Below, piece by piece: positions 10,429 through 17,324 of a DNA stretch of 23,274 bases. The stretch covers positions 1-23,274 of IMG/VR virus record IMGVR_UViG_3300042731_005410; one strand, 5' to 3'. Within the stretch, counting starts at the first letter, position 1. Each line of letters begins with the position of its first letter. Under the pieces are notes generated by a model, which was given only the letters and a program-made list of their open reading frames with translations, ran no database searches and was not told the origin of the DNA. The position numbers were made by a program, and so were the translations under genes. The DNA comes from a virus.

Positions 10429-11622
10429 CTAAACTCCCAGTCCGAATACTGGATCGAGATAAGAGTAAACGAAAATATTTTTTGATGTAATCGTTGACCC
10501 AGTGCTTAATTGAGTGATTCTTGCTCTTACGCTTGGGTAAGCTTGATCAAATTCTATCCCCAAATAAACCATTCCATTTTTAGAGTAAGACGGAGTTGAC
10601 GCATTAACTATACCCATTTTAGCGGGTAATGGTATTGGTTGTCCTGGGCCATCATATGTTTGTTGCAAGTCGGCGCCTGTATACATCATGTCCACTCCTC
10701 CTGCAGTCTGTAAAGTGACTCCATTTTGATCTATATACTCTAAGCCTAAATTATTCCAATTTGCAGTATTAATTTCTTCTTTGAGCCATTCAAATTCATC
10801 ATCAATAAATAAAATACATGTAAAAACATTTGCATCTTGATTGTAATAAAAATATAAAGAATCTGTAGCGATGCTAGTTTTTGTCTCACCATCTGAATAT
10901 TTTGTTGCATCAGGATCCCAAGAGGCCCAGCCTTCAACAACACTATACATTTCAGCAGACCAAGTGCTAACATCAATCAGCTCAACCACAGGTGTAAGTG
11001 TGACACTTTGAGCGGGCATGCTAAAGGTTAAATCAACTTCAGTCCTTCCATTTAACTCAGCCCAATCAGACTCCCATCTGGTTAAGCCATATCCATAATC
11101 TAAAGTAATTCCTACGTTTACTAACCTTCCTTCTACATAATTTTGAGTTCCTACTGGGTATACGTCTCCACCGGGATCTACATCATTTACTATTAATTCA
11201 TATGTAGCTGATGGATTGATTGAATTAATTAAATCAGCGAGTGTAACATGCAGTGTTCGGTCATAAGATCCATTATTGCCATCATCGCGTGATAATGCAA
11301 AAATATCTGATTGATTAAGTATGCCGGCATTCGGCAATTCGCTAATTTTCACACCATTAACTTCTTGCGTAAAACCTCCAGACGATCCAGACCCACTATC
11401 AACGGATAAAATACCATCATCTAGCATAACATTATACTCTGAATGGCCTGAAAAAATAGGTAGAGCTATGATAGTTTTATTTGTGCAATCAATAACTAAT
11501 TCAGATATTTTAGTGCCGTCGCTATTATTAATATTGATCGTTTTCTCTCCTATATGCTGAGAGATATCCTCCATACCATGATCGTAGACTACATATGACC
11601 CCCATACAATATCAATCTTCAT
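10429..11622 (-). CDS. Tail-fibre-like protein with an InlB-type repeat, 397 aa
   Basis: After a beta-rich N-terminus and a glycine/serine hinge comes VNGVKISELPNAGILNQSDI followed by FALSRDD and TLADLI, a layout common near the start of phage tail-fibre and baseplate adhesin modules. Residues of about 150-215 resemble an InlB B-type beta-grasp repeat: YPVGTQNYVEGRLVNVGI, GYGLTRWESDW, and MPAQSVTLTPVVEL. The C-terminal half is probably a beta-rich receptor-binding or trimerising region. It would act at the virion surface. It is encoded on the minus strand, against its neighbours, downstream of two related genes. Confidence 0.78.
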   Translation of the reverse strand: MKIDIVWGSYVVYDHGMEDISQHIGEKTININNSDGTKISELVIDCTNKTIIALPIFSGHSEYNVMLDDGILSVDSGSGSSGGFTQEVNGVKISELPNAGILNQSDIFALSRDDGNNGSYDRTLHVTLADLINSINPSATYELIVNDVDPGGDVYPVGTQNYVEGRLVNVGITLDYGYGLTRWESDWAELNGRTEVDLTFSMPAQSVTLTPVVELIDVSTWSAEMYSVVEGWASWDPDATKYSDGETKTSIATDSLYFYYNQDANVFTCILFIDDEFEWLKEEINTANWNNLGLEYIDQNGVTLQTAGGVDMMYTGADLQQTYDGPGQPIPLPAKMGIVNASTPSYSKNGMVYLGIEFDQAYPSVRARITQLSTGSTITSKNIFVYSYLDPVFGLGV

Positions 11623-11625
11623 AAT

Positions 11626-11949
11626 TTAATTAGTTTGCACCCATCCAGTTCCGTCAACATATACCATAAGTACCCCTTGAGATGTATTAAACCACAAATC
11701 TCCATGATTCCTGCTTAATGGAGGTGTACTTGCTACAGTTTGTTCGGTTTTAATATTTATGCTAGTATACTTTGTATTATTTGATGCTAAATTATTTAAT
11801 TCATCAAATGCGCCTGGCAAATCGGATTTAGATCCGTTAGGGCCATAAAACTTAACCGACTCAAGCAACCCAGCCGAACTTTGTAAACCTCCTGCTAGGT
11901 TAAATCCATTTTTTACCTTAACTGATAATTTTGTAAATTGCTTACCCAT
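11626..11949 (-). CDS. Tail-fibre-associated virion protein, 107 aa
   Basis: A 107-residue protein. The C-terminus GDLWFNTSQGVLMVYVDGTG ending in WVQTN matches the (G)DLW(F/Y)(D/N)T--G-LY-Y motif found in many phage fibre and virion proteins. The N-terminus (KLSVKVKNGFNLAGGL) is also beta-rich. It overlaps the upstream minus-strand gene by eight bases and stops three bases before the tail-fibre gene, so the three form one operon. It is probably a short fibre or fibre-attachment subunit. Confidence 0.75.
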   Translation of the reverse strand: MGKQFTKLSVKVKNGFNLAGGLQSSAGLLESVKFYGPNGSKSDLPGAFDELNNLASNNTKYTSINIKTEQTVASTPPLSRNHGDLWFNTSQGVLMVYVDGTGWVQTN

Positions 11950-12139
11950 CTTTCTTTTTAGCTTTGATATCTTTTTCGAGCTGTGCGTACACAGTATGAA
12001 TATCTCCTGCTTTCATCAAATCTGAAGGAGCTTGTTTGCTTAACTCCGGATGTGGATTTTTTAACCATTGAGTGGCAGCAAAAAAAGGCATTTTCTTTGA
12101 AAGTAAATTCAGCACATCATATTTTGATAAATTTTGCAT
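11942..12139 (-). CDS. Small protein with a DUF2384-like (MbcA/ParS/Xre antitoxin C-terminal) pattern, 65 aa
   Basis: A 65-residue protein. AATQWLKNPHPELSKQAPSD followed by LMKAGDIHTVYAQLE matches the toxin-binding DUF2384 layout (W-x-x-P-x-x-x-L-x-x-x-x-P-x-x-L-x-x-x-G-x-x-x-x-V-x-x-x-L). The usual N-terminal helix-turn-helix is missing and no toxin gene is next to it. It may therefore have another role, for example in the virion, since it leads the tail-fibre operon. The match is by eye and no database search was possible. Confidence 0.6.
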   Translation of the reverse strand: MQNLSKYDVLNLLSKKMPFFAATQWLKNPHPELSKQAPSDLMKAGDIHTVYAQLEKDIKAKKKDG

Positions 12140-12204
12140 AATAATATATATTATTATACACTAAAGTTTGTGTAATTACAATTAACTATCTTATATATCA
12201 TAAT
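12140..12204. promoter_or_regulatory. Divergent promoter region between the tail-fibre operon and phoH
   Basis: On the minus strand GTGTATAAT (complement of 12153-12161) faces the 12139 gene. On the plus strand TTGTGT at 12168-12173, an 18-base spacer, TATATA at 12192-12197 and seven bases lead to the phoH ATG at 12205, again giving a near-leaderless start. No Shine-Dalgarno stands before phoH. Confidence 0.5.
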
Positions 12205-12924
12205 ATGGGCAGAAAAAAAATTGAACCACAAGACATAGAAAAACTCAATCAAAACGCCTTCAAGCCTAAAATTACCGTTAAAGGTCTTAAATTAAGCGAG
12301 AAACAAAAAAAATTCGTTGATATATCAATGGATCCAGAATGTAAAATTATGTTTGTGTCTGGGCCTGCAGGTTCTACTAAAACTTATATGGCTGTATTTG
12401 CCGCACTTAGACAGTTACAGAAGGCTGACGAACTTGACCTCTTATACGTTAGAACAGCTATAGAAAGCGCTGAAAAAGGATTAGGAGCTCTGCCCGGCAC
12501 AATCGAAGAAAAATTCAACCCTTATATGGCTCCGCTAGAAGATAAGTTGGATGAAATGCTTCCAAAAACAAGCTCAATTAAATATGAATTAATAAAAAGC
12601 GGGCGCGTGCAAGCCATGCCTATCAACTTTCTTAGAGGGGCAAGCTGGATCAACAAAATTGTCATAGCTGATGAGTCACAAAATTTTACCTTTAAAGAAT
12701 TAGTGACCTTAGTTACAAGAATAGGGGACAATACAAGATTATTTGTATGCGGAGATGTAATGCAAAGCGATATCAATGGCAAAAGTGGATTCAAAGATAT
12801 GATGAATTTATTTGACGATCAAGAAAGTCAAGATAGAGGCATACATTGTTTCCGATTCAATGAAAACGATATATTTAGAAGTGAAATTCTTAAATATATA
12901 ATTAAAAAATTAAAAAACAAGTAA
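12205..12924 (+). CDS. phoH: PhoH-family P-loop ATPase, 239 aa
   Basis: Walker A is GPAGSTKT at residues 53-60 and Walker B is IVIADESQNF at about 150-159. Between them and after are PhoH-type segments (VRTAIESAEKGLGALPGTIE, then EKFNPYMAPLEDKL) and a C-terminal TRLFVCGDVMQSD. PhoH-like proteins are RNA-helicase-related ATPases induced by phosphate starvation in bacteria and are very common in marine phages. Their role in infection is unsettled. The glycine before the Walker lysine is replaced by threonine; comparable changes at this position (such as GPAGTSKT) are, as I recall, common in phage PhoH. It is divergently transcribed from the tail-fibre operon. Confidence 0.92.
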   Translation: MGRKKIEPQDIEKLNQNAFKPKITVKGLKLSEKQKKFVDISMDPECKIMFVSGPAGSTKTYMAVFAALRQLQKADELDLLYVRTAIESAEKGLGALPGTIEEKFNPYMAPLEDKLDEMLPKTSSIKYELIKSGRVQAMPINFLRGASWINKIVIADESQNFTFKELVTLVTRIGDNTRLFVCGDVMQSDINGKSGFKDMMNLFDDQESQDRGIHCFRFNENDIFRSEILKYIIKKLKNK

Positions 12925-12927
12925 TTT

Positions 12928-12941
12928 GTGTACAAAACTGT
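12928..12941 (+). promoter_or_regulatory. Candidate late promoter GTGTACAA
   Basis: GTG at 12928-12930 followed by TACAAA at 12931-12936 and five bases to the ATG at 12942. No -35 box is evident 17 bases upstream. It shares GTGTACAA with the site before the portal gene. Confidence 0.4.
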
Positions 12942-13565
12942 ATGACATCAATAGATTGGTCTACAATAATCGCATCAATGATTACTGCTCTAGCTACCTT
13001 GAGTAGTGTTTTGTTGGGGCAAAAAATTTTTAGAGCTAAACAAGTTAATACAGAATGCGCAAAAGACCCAGTCGTAAAAGACACACTTCAAAGCAGGAAT
13101 GTATACAAGGCTCTTGAGTATCTTATTGAAGAGCTTAAAGGCGATAGAGCTTATGTGGTAGAATTTCATAATGGCAATCATTATTTATCAGGCAGAGGCC
13201 AGCAAAAGTTTAGCTGCACCCATGAGCTAGTGACCGAAGGCACAAGTCGAGAATGTATAGAATTGCAAGAATATAAAGTGTCTAATTACCATGCATACAT
13301 CAGTAGCTTGATTGATACGGGCCAATTTTTCTGCAATGATACCACCCATTTAAATGATCATGCATTTTCAGCATTATTACAATCTAAAGGTGTTAAGTCT
13401 ATTTTAAATGTACCAATTAAAACCTTAAACGGTAATATCATTGGTATTCTTGGAGTTGATTATGTAAAATTACCCATAAATAAAAAAGAAATAGCTTATC
13501 AAGATCAAGCATTACTTAAGTTTTTAAAACAGCAAGCTCGTACAATTGGCGGTTATTTAATATAA
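12942..13565 (+). CDS. Membrane-anchored GAF-like domain protein, 207 aa
   Basis: Residues 8-27 (IIASMITALATLSSVLLGQK) are a single N-terminal membrane segment followed by basic residues, so the rest should face the cytoplasm. Residues of about 50-207 have the order of a GAF sensor domain: DRAYVVEFHNGNHYLSG, a helical and loop region, SKGVKSILNVPIKTLNGNII, then GILGVDYV and a final helix. GAF domains bind small ligands or mediate dimerisation; no effector domain is attached here. The FHNGN motif after the first strand is typical of phage-type members as I recall them. Function in infection is unknown. Confidence 0.75.
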   Translation: MTSIDWSTIIASMITALATLSSVLLGQKIFRAKQVNTECAKDPVVKDTLQSRNVYKALEYLIEELKGDRAYVVEFHNGNHYLSGRGQQKFSCTHELVTEGTSRECIELQEYKVSNYHAYISSLIDTGQFFCNDTTHLNDHAFSALLQSKGVKSILNVPIKTLNGNIIGILGVDYVKLPINKKEIAYQDQALLKFLKQQARTIGGYLI

Positions 13566-13606
13566 TATAATTGATTTTTTAAAGTCAATGATTATTATAA
13601 ATTAAT

Positions 13607-13921
13607 ATGCAACATATTTATTGTACTGAATGCGGAAGCAAAGTCTCTTATTCTGGGGCTAAGCCTAAATTTTGTTCTTCATGCGGGTCTCCAATAGCGG
13701 GCACTTCGAATAGTCAAGTTAAAAAGCGCAAAACTATTCCAAGGCGTGAAGAAAGTAAGATTGAAAGCCAAGCTGAATTAAAAGATGACGAAACAGACAT
13801 AGACCATGTTCCCCATATTGGAAAATTGAGTTACGATATAGCTCACGAAGGATCAGGAAACAAAGTTTATAAATTTGGAGATTTCGTTAATGCCGAGCAA
13901 ACGCCAAAATCCGAAAATTAA
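13607..13921 (+). CDS. Zinc-ribbon protein, 104 aa
   Basis: The N-terminus forms a four-cysteine zinc ribbon: CTECG (Cys6, Cys9) and CSSCG (Cys23, Cys26). It is followed by a charged linker and an acidic C-terminal part (HIGKLSYDIAHEGSGNKVYK). It overlaps the sigma factor gene, whose Shine-Dalgarno (GGAG) lies in its 3' end, so the two are co-expressed. Zinc-ribbon proteins beside transcription factors can be co-activators, but that role is inferred from position only. A TTGATT/TATTAT pair upstream gives a near-leaderless start. Confidence 0.8.
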   Translation: MQHIYCTECGSKVSYSGAKPKFCSSCGSPIAGTSNSQVKKRKTIPRREESKIESQAELKDDETDIDHVPHIGKLSYDIAHEGSGNKVYKFGDFVNAEQTPKSEN

Positions 13922-14636
13922 AAAACAACAAGAGACATACGAAGACTATTCTGATTTCATTGACCAAGAACTAGCAAAAAGACGTAAAAACTGGTTTCTC
14001 ACGTCTGTTGCTTGGGTTGATTTTGATGATGTATGTCAAATTATTCGGGCCCATATTTATAAAAAATGGACTCAATGGGATCAATCGAGGCCAATCAAGC
14101 CATGGATCAATAAAATTATTGCCAATCAGATGAAAAACATCTTGAGGAATCATTACAGTAATTATGCTAGACCCTGCTTGAATTGTCCGTTTAATTCTGA
14201 TGCAGAATATAATCTTTGTAGTTTTACAGCTTCCGGCGAACAAGATACAACATGTCCCCTTTATAAGAAATGGGCTAAAAGCAAAAAGAATGCATATAAT
14301 ATTAAAATCACATTGTCTTTAGAAAATCATATAAACCAAATAGAGAACTCTGCAGAAAGCATTCTCGGCTCCGATATAGAATCTTCCACTCAGAAATTAA
14401 TAAATGAATTAAAAAAACAATTGAATAGTAGGCAATATCAAGCATTTGATTTGTTATTTATACAAAACCTCAATGATGAAGAGGCTGCGCTAGCCATGGG
14501 ATTTAAAAGCAGTGAGTCTGGCAGGAAAGCCGGGTACAAGCAGATTAAAAATTTAAAAAAAACACTGAAAGATAAAGCTGTAAATATTTTACAAAAAAAA
14601 GGCATTACCTTTTTAGATAACGATGAAACTAACTGA
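13890..14636 (+). CDS. Phage-encoded sigma70-family sigma factor, 248 aa
   Basis: Residues of about 35-95 match sigma region 2: VDFDDVCQIIRAHIYKKWTQ, WDQSRPIKPWINKIIANQMK, then NILRNHYSNYARP. The RP-KPWI-KI--N---N-LR pattern is typical of ECF-like factors. Residues of about 172-240 match region 4, with the helix-turn-helix LNSRQYQAFDLLFIQNLNDE, EAALAMGFKSSESG and a basic end. Between them is an insertion with four cysteines (Cys96, 99, 110, 122) that may bind zinc. It should redirect host RNA polymerase to phage promoters, probably late ones, as gp55 does in T4. I use the ATG at 13890 with GGAG nine bases upstream, not the TTG at 13875. Confidence 0.85.
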   Translation: MPSKRQNPKIKKQQETYEDYSDFIDQELAKRRKNWFLTSVAWVDFDDVCQIIRAHIYKKWTQWDQSRPIKPWINKIIANQMKNILRNHYSNYARPCLNCPFNSDAEYNLCSFTASGEQDTTCPLYKKWAKSKKNAYNIKITLSLENHINQIENSAESILGSDIESSTQKLINELKKQLNSRQYQAFDLLFIQNLNDEEAALAMGFKSSESGRKAGYKQIKNLKKTLKDKAVNILQKKGITFLDNDETN

Positions 14637-15672
14637 AGATCAAAAAACTTTTATCAGGGAAAATTTTAAATCAACTCCCAACTTGCTCGATCTAACAAGA
14701 AAATTGTTTGACAACCCAGAAATTGACGGCCGCAGTCGAGAAGGCAGGGCTGTCCGTAAATTCCTTGCAGAAGAAAACCTGGAATACCAAACTACAGCAA
14801 AAGAAAAATTACCTGACATTTTATTAAACGAACAGCAAACTGATTTTATTAAAGCTCAAGCTCAAAATGGGCTCAGCGCTTTTCAAATCGCAGAAATTCT
14901 ATTTCCCGAAGGCAACATTCGCAGATTATGCAAAGAGCATTTAACAGTTTTGGAGTTTTTACGTCAATATGAGCCAGCATATGTTCACGACAGCGAAACT
15001 GCCGTTAACAGGGCATACAATCCGCCTAAGCTAACCATCACTTGCCTCAAGAAGGTTAACATGTATACATTGCAAAATCTCGAAGAAGATAAATTGAACC
15101 ACGAAGAGATGGAATGCATCAATGCTTTACTTAGAAGCCTTTCTGCACCCCGCCTGATCCAAGTAATCAGTAATTATACCAGCATGAAAGATAGAGAGTT
15201 ATTTGAGGCAGAATTTATAAGAGCTACATGGGATAAACCGGATTTAACTAGTGATGAAATTAATTTATATATTAATGTTTGTGTTGATTATATTAATTTA
15301 AAAAATATTTCTTCGCATATAGAAAAGTTAAATACTATGTTCAATGAAGTCGAAGATCAGCAAGATATGACTGTCAGGCTTGCAGAAGTATTAAAATCAA
15401 AAACTGATGAATACGATAAATGCGAAAAACGAATGGAGTCTTTGATTAAAAAACTTAATGGTGATAGAGCTGAAAGACTTAAAAACCGGCAAAAAGACAA
15501 TGCCACTATTATTTCGCTAGTCAAGAACTTCCAGGCAGAGTCTGAAAGAAGAAGAATGATCGAAATTGCAGAGATGCAAAAAAAATTAGTTGAAGAAGAG
15601 GTGGAAAGACTTGATAATATGGATAGCTGGAAAGCTAGAATATTAGGAATTTCAAAAAATGATGCAGTATGA
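14623..15672 (+). CDS. Helical/coiled-coil protein, 349 aa; possible small terminase subunit
   Basis: The N-terminus has two similar helical modules that may each bind DNA: LTEDQKTFIRENFKSTPNLL at about residues 3-22 and LNEQQTDFIKAQAQNGLSAF at about 68-87. Each begins L-(E/Q)-Q-x-x-F-I. The second continues IAEILFPEG-IRRLCKEHL, like a helix-turn-helix. The C-terminal third is a long coiled coil (about residues 245-335). DNA-binding N-terminus, coiled-coil C-terminus and location three genes before the large terminase suggest a small terminase subunit, but the length is much more than usual and no family match is certain. It overlaps the sigma gene by 14 bases. Confidence 0.7.
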   Translation: MKLTEDQKTFIRENFKSTPNLLDLTRKLFDNPEIDGRSREGRAVRKFLAEENLEYQTTAKEKLPDILLNEQQTDFIKAQAQNGLSAFQIAEILFPEGNIRRLCKEHLTVLEFLRQYEPAYVHDSETAVNRAYNPPKLTITCLKKVNMYTLQNLEEDKLNHEEMECINALLRSLSAPRLIQVISNYTSMKDRELFEAEFIRATWDKPDLTSDEINLYINVCVDYINLKNISSHIEKLNTMFNEVEDQQDMTVRLAEVLKSKTDEYDKCEKRMESLIKKLNGDRAERLKNRQKDNATIISLVKNFQAESERRRMIEIAEMQKKLVEEEVERLDNMDSWKARILGISKNDAV

Positions 15673-15926
15673 AAAAAATTGAATTATTAATAGGTGACTT
15701 TGAATATAACACTATTCAAGAAATATTTAAAGAAGAGGCTAATTTCAAGCCTATAAACGAAAAAGATTATGTTATAATCAAGGCTTTGCAACAAATCATT
15801 AATCCAAACAACCTAATTGAAGAAGATGTTGGCGGTGAAAAAGACACGGTCAGTGTAGTGCACAAGAAAATTAAAGAGCCTAAAAATAAATCCTTAGATA
15901 ATGGTAATGTAGAATTTAAATTATGA
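15669..15926 (+). CDS. Small hypothetical protein, 85 aa
   Basis: An 85-residue protein with a helical first half (MKKIELLIGDFEYNTIQEIF ... YVIIKALQQIINPNN) and a charged, probably disordered second half rich in lysine and asparagine. ATGA overlaps occur at both ends, so translation is coupled with the 349-aa protein and the next gene. No family recognised. Confidence 0.72.
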   Translation: MKKIELLIGDFEYNTIQEIFKEEANFKPINEKDYVIIKALQQIINPNNLIEEDVGGEKDTVSVVHKKIKEPKNKSLDNGNVEFKL

Positions 15927-16147
15927 GCGATAACGAAAACGATCAAAAAATTATTCAAGCGATTGCTAACGCGACTTTCCAGTCATTAAATATTCAGGGC
16001 CTGGTTCATGCGGCTAAATTTTACTGTGTGCATGAAGCTCGTGGAAAATTTCCTGACCTGGACGAAGAAACTAAAGCTAAAATACTACAAGAAATCGAAG
16101 AGCAAGAAAAAGAAGGCGAGAAAGATCCTTCTGCAGTCGAAGCATAA
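15923..16147 (+). CDS. Small acidic helical protein, 74 aa
   Basis: A 74-residue protein: a helix with NATFQSLNIQGLVHAAKFYC and an acidic C-terminal helix (EETKAKILQEIEEQEKEGEK). Helical small proteins with this layout occur next to terminase genes in aquatic phages, as I recall, but I know no function. The ATG overlaps the preceding stop. It ends the operon that begins with the zinc-ribbon gene; 55 bases then separate it from the nuclease gene. Confidence 0.72.
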   Translation: MSDNENDQKIIQAIANATFQSLNIQGLVHAAKFYCVHEARGKFPDLDEETKAKILQEIEEQEKEGEKDPSAVEA

Positions 16148-16202
16148 CTTCTGTTTTTTTGTATATTTATATACCTTTCTTTTGGGTTTGTAGTTTACCC
16201 CT

Positions 16203-17324
16203 ATGGCCCTAACATGTAAAATATGCGACAAAGCCTGCAAGAACAAGCAAGGCTTACATTCGCATGTCTCTCGAATACATAAATTAACTATACCAGAATA
16301 CTATATACAAGTATACCAAAAGAGAGATAAACATACAGGAGAACTATTAGAGTTTAAAGATTTTAATGATTACTTTAATAGAGACTTTAAAAATATAAAT
16401 AATTTTATAAGTTGGGCTAAAAGTGCTAAAATTGAAGAAGTTCGGGGTTTGATGCTGAAACAGCTCAAAGCCCGTGTAACGGGCAAAGAACTGAAGTTTG
16501 CTCCTCCGCATCTTGAATTAACACTCAACAAGATGCCTTCTATCGATATGTTCAGAGAATATTTCGGGTCTTATTCTGAGGCCTGTAAAGAAATCGGAGT
16601 TCCTCCTTTATACCCTAAAGGATTAATGAAAGATTTTTTTGCTTTAAATACAGAGTTAGACGATGTCAAGATCATGATCGATACCCGTGAGAGAAAACCA
16701 TTAGAATTTAATAAAAGTACTAGTTTAAAATTAGATTTTGGTGATTATGCGGTGGGCGATCCTTATTACAACTATACATATGTTGATCGAAAGGATGAAA
16801 GCGACTTCAAGAGCACGATGACTACAGGTTTTGAACGATTCAAACGAGAACTCGATAGAGCACAACATTTTGATGCTTTTTTATTTGTTGTTGTAGAAGG
16901 CTCCGTAGAATCAATTATAAAAAATAATATATTATTTGGCTCTAGATCTAATTTATCATTTATTTGGCATAATATGAGAGTGATCTCTCACGAATATGCT
17001 GGTCGTTGCCAATTTATATTTACTGGTAAAAATGGTAAAAATTTATTTGACCAGCTTGATGATGATTTTTATAATGAATATAATGAATTAAATGATTTAT
17101 TTTTTAATTTAAAAAAAGTTAAAAACGAAGACCGCGCCAGTAAAATTAGTAAAAAAATGTGGGTTATGAGAAAAAAAATATTCGAACCAGCATACGATAA
17201 ATATATCGCAGATGCTCGTATAGAATCCCAAAACATTATACCTAAACTGTTAGTCTACGGCAAGAAACTATGGGAAACGGACCTTCAATACTTTATCGAT
17301 AGTCATGTCTTGGGAAGAGGGTAA
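16203..17324 (+). CDS. C2H2 zinc finger-ERCC4 nuclease fusion, 373 aa
   Basis: The N-terminus is a classical C2H2 finger: Cys5, Cys8, His21, His26 (C-x2-C-x12-H-x4-H). Residues of about 157-260 form an ERCC4 (XPF/MUS81-type) nuclease: IMIDTRERKPLEF, LDFGDYAVGD, then YVDRKDESDF, matching the GD...ERKxxxD active site with the first glutamate replaced by aspartate. ERCC4 enzymes cut branched or flapped DNA. Next to terminase, this one could resolve branched replication intermediates before packaging, as T4 endonuclease VII does; that role is inferred. The last 20 bases overlap the TerL gene, so the two are coupled. The C-terminal 100 residues are helical and unassigned. Confidence 0.85.
   Translation: MALTCKICDKACKNKQGLHSHVSRIHKLTIPEYYIQVYQKRDKHTGELLEFKDFNDYFNRDFKNINNFISWAKSAKIEEVRGLMLKQLKARVTGKELKFAPPHLELTLNKMPSIDMFREYFGSYSEACKEIGVPPLYPKGLMKDFFALNTELDDVKIMIDTRERKPLEFNKSTSLKLDFGDYAVGDPYYNYTYVDRKDESDFKSTMTTGFERFKRELDRAQHFDAFLFVVVEGSVESIIKNNILFGSRSNLSFIWHNMRVISHEYAGRCQFIFTGKNGKNLFDQLDDDFYNEYNELNDLFFNLKKVKNEDRASKISKKMWVMRKKIFEPAYDKYIADARIESQNIIPKLLVYGKKLWETDLQYFIDSHVLGRG

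Noticed and set aside
13875-13889. TTG start for the sigma factor at 13875
   Set aside because: The ATG at 13890 has GGAG at a proper distance. The TTG start would overlap that ribosome binding site and has none of its own.
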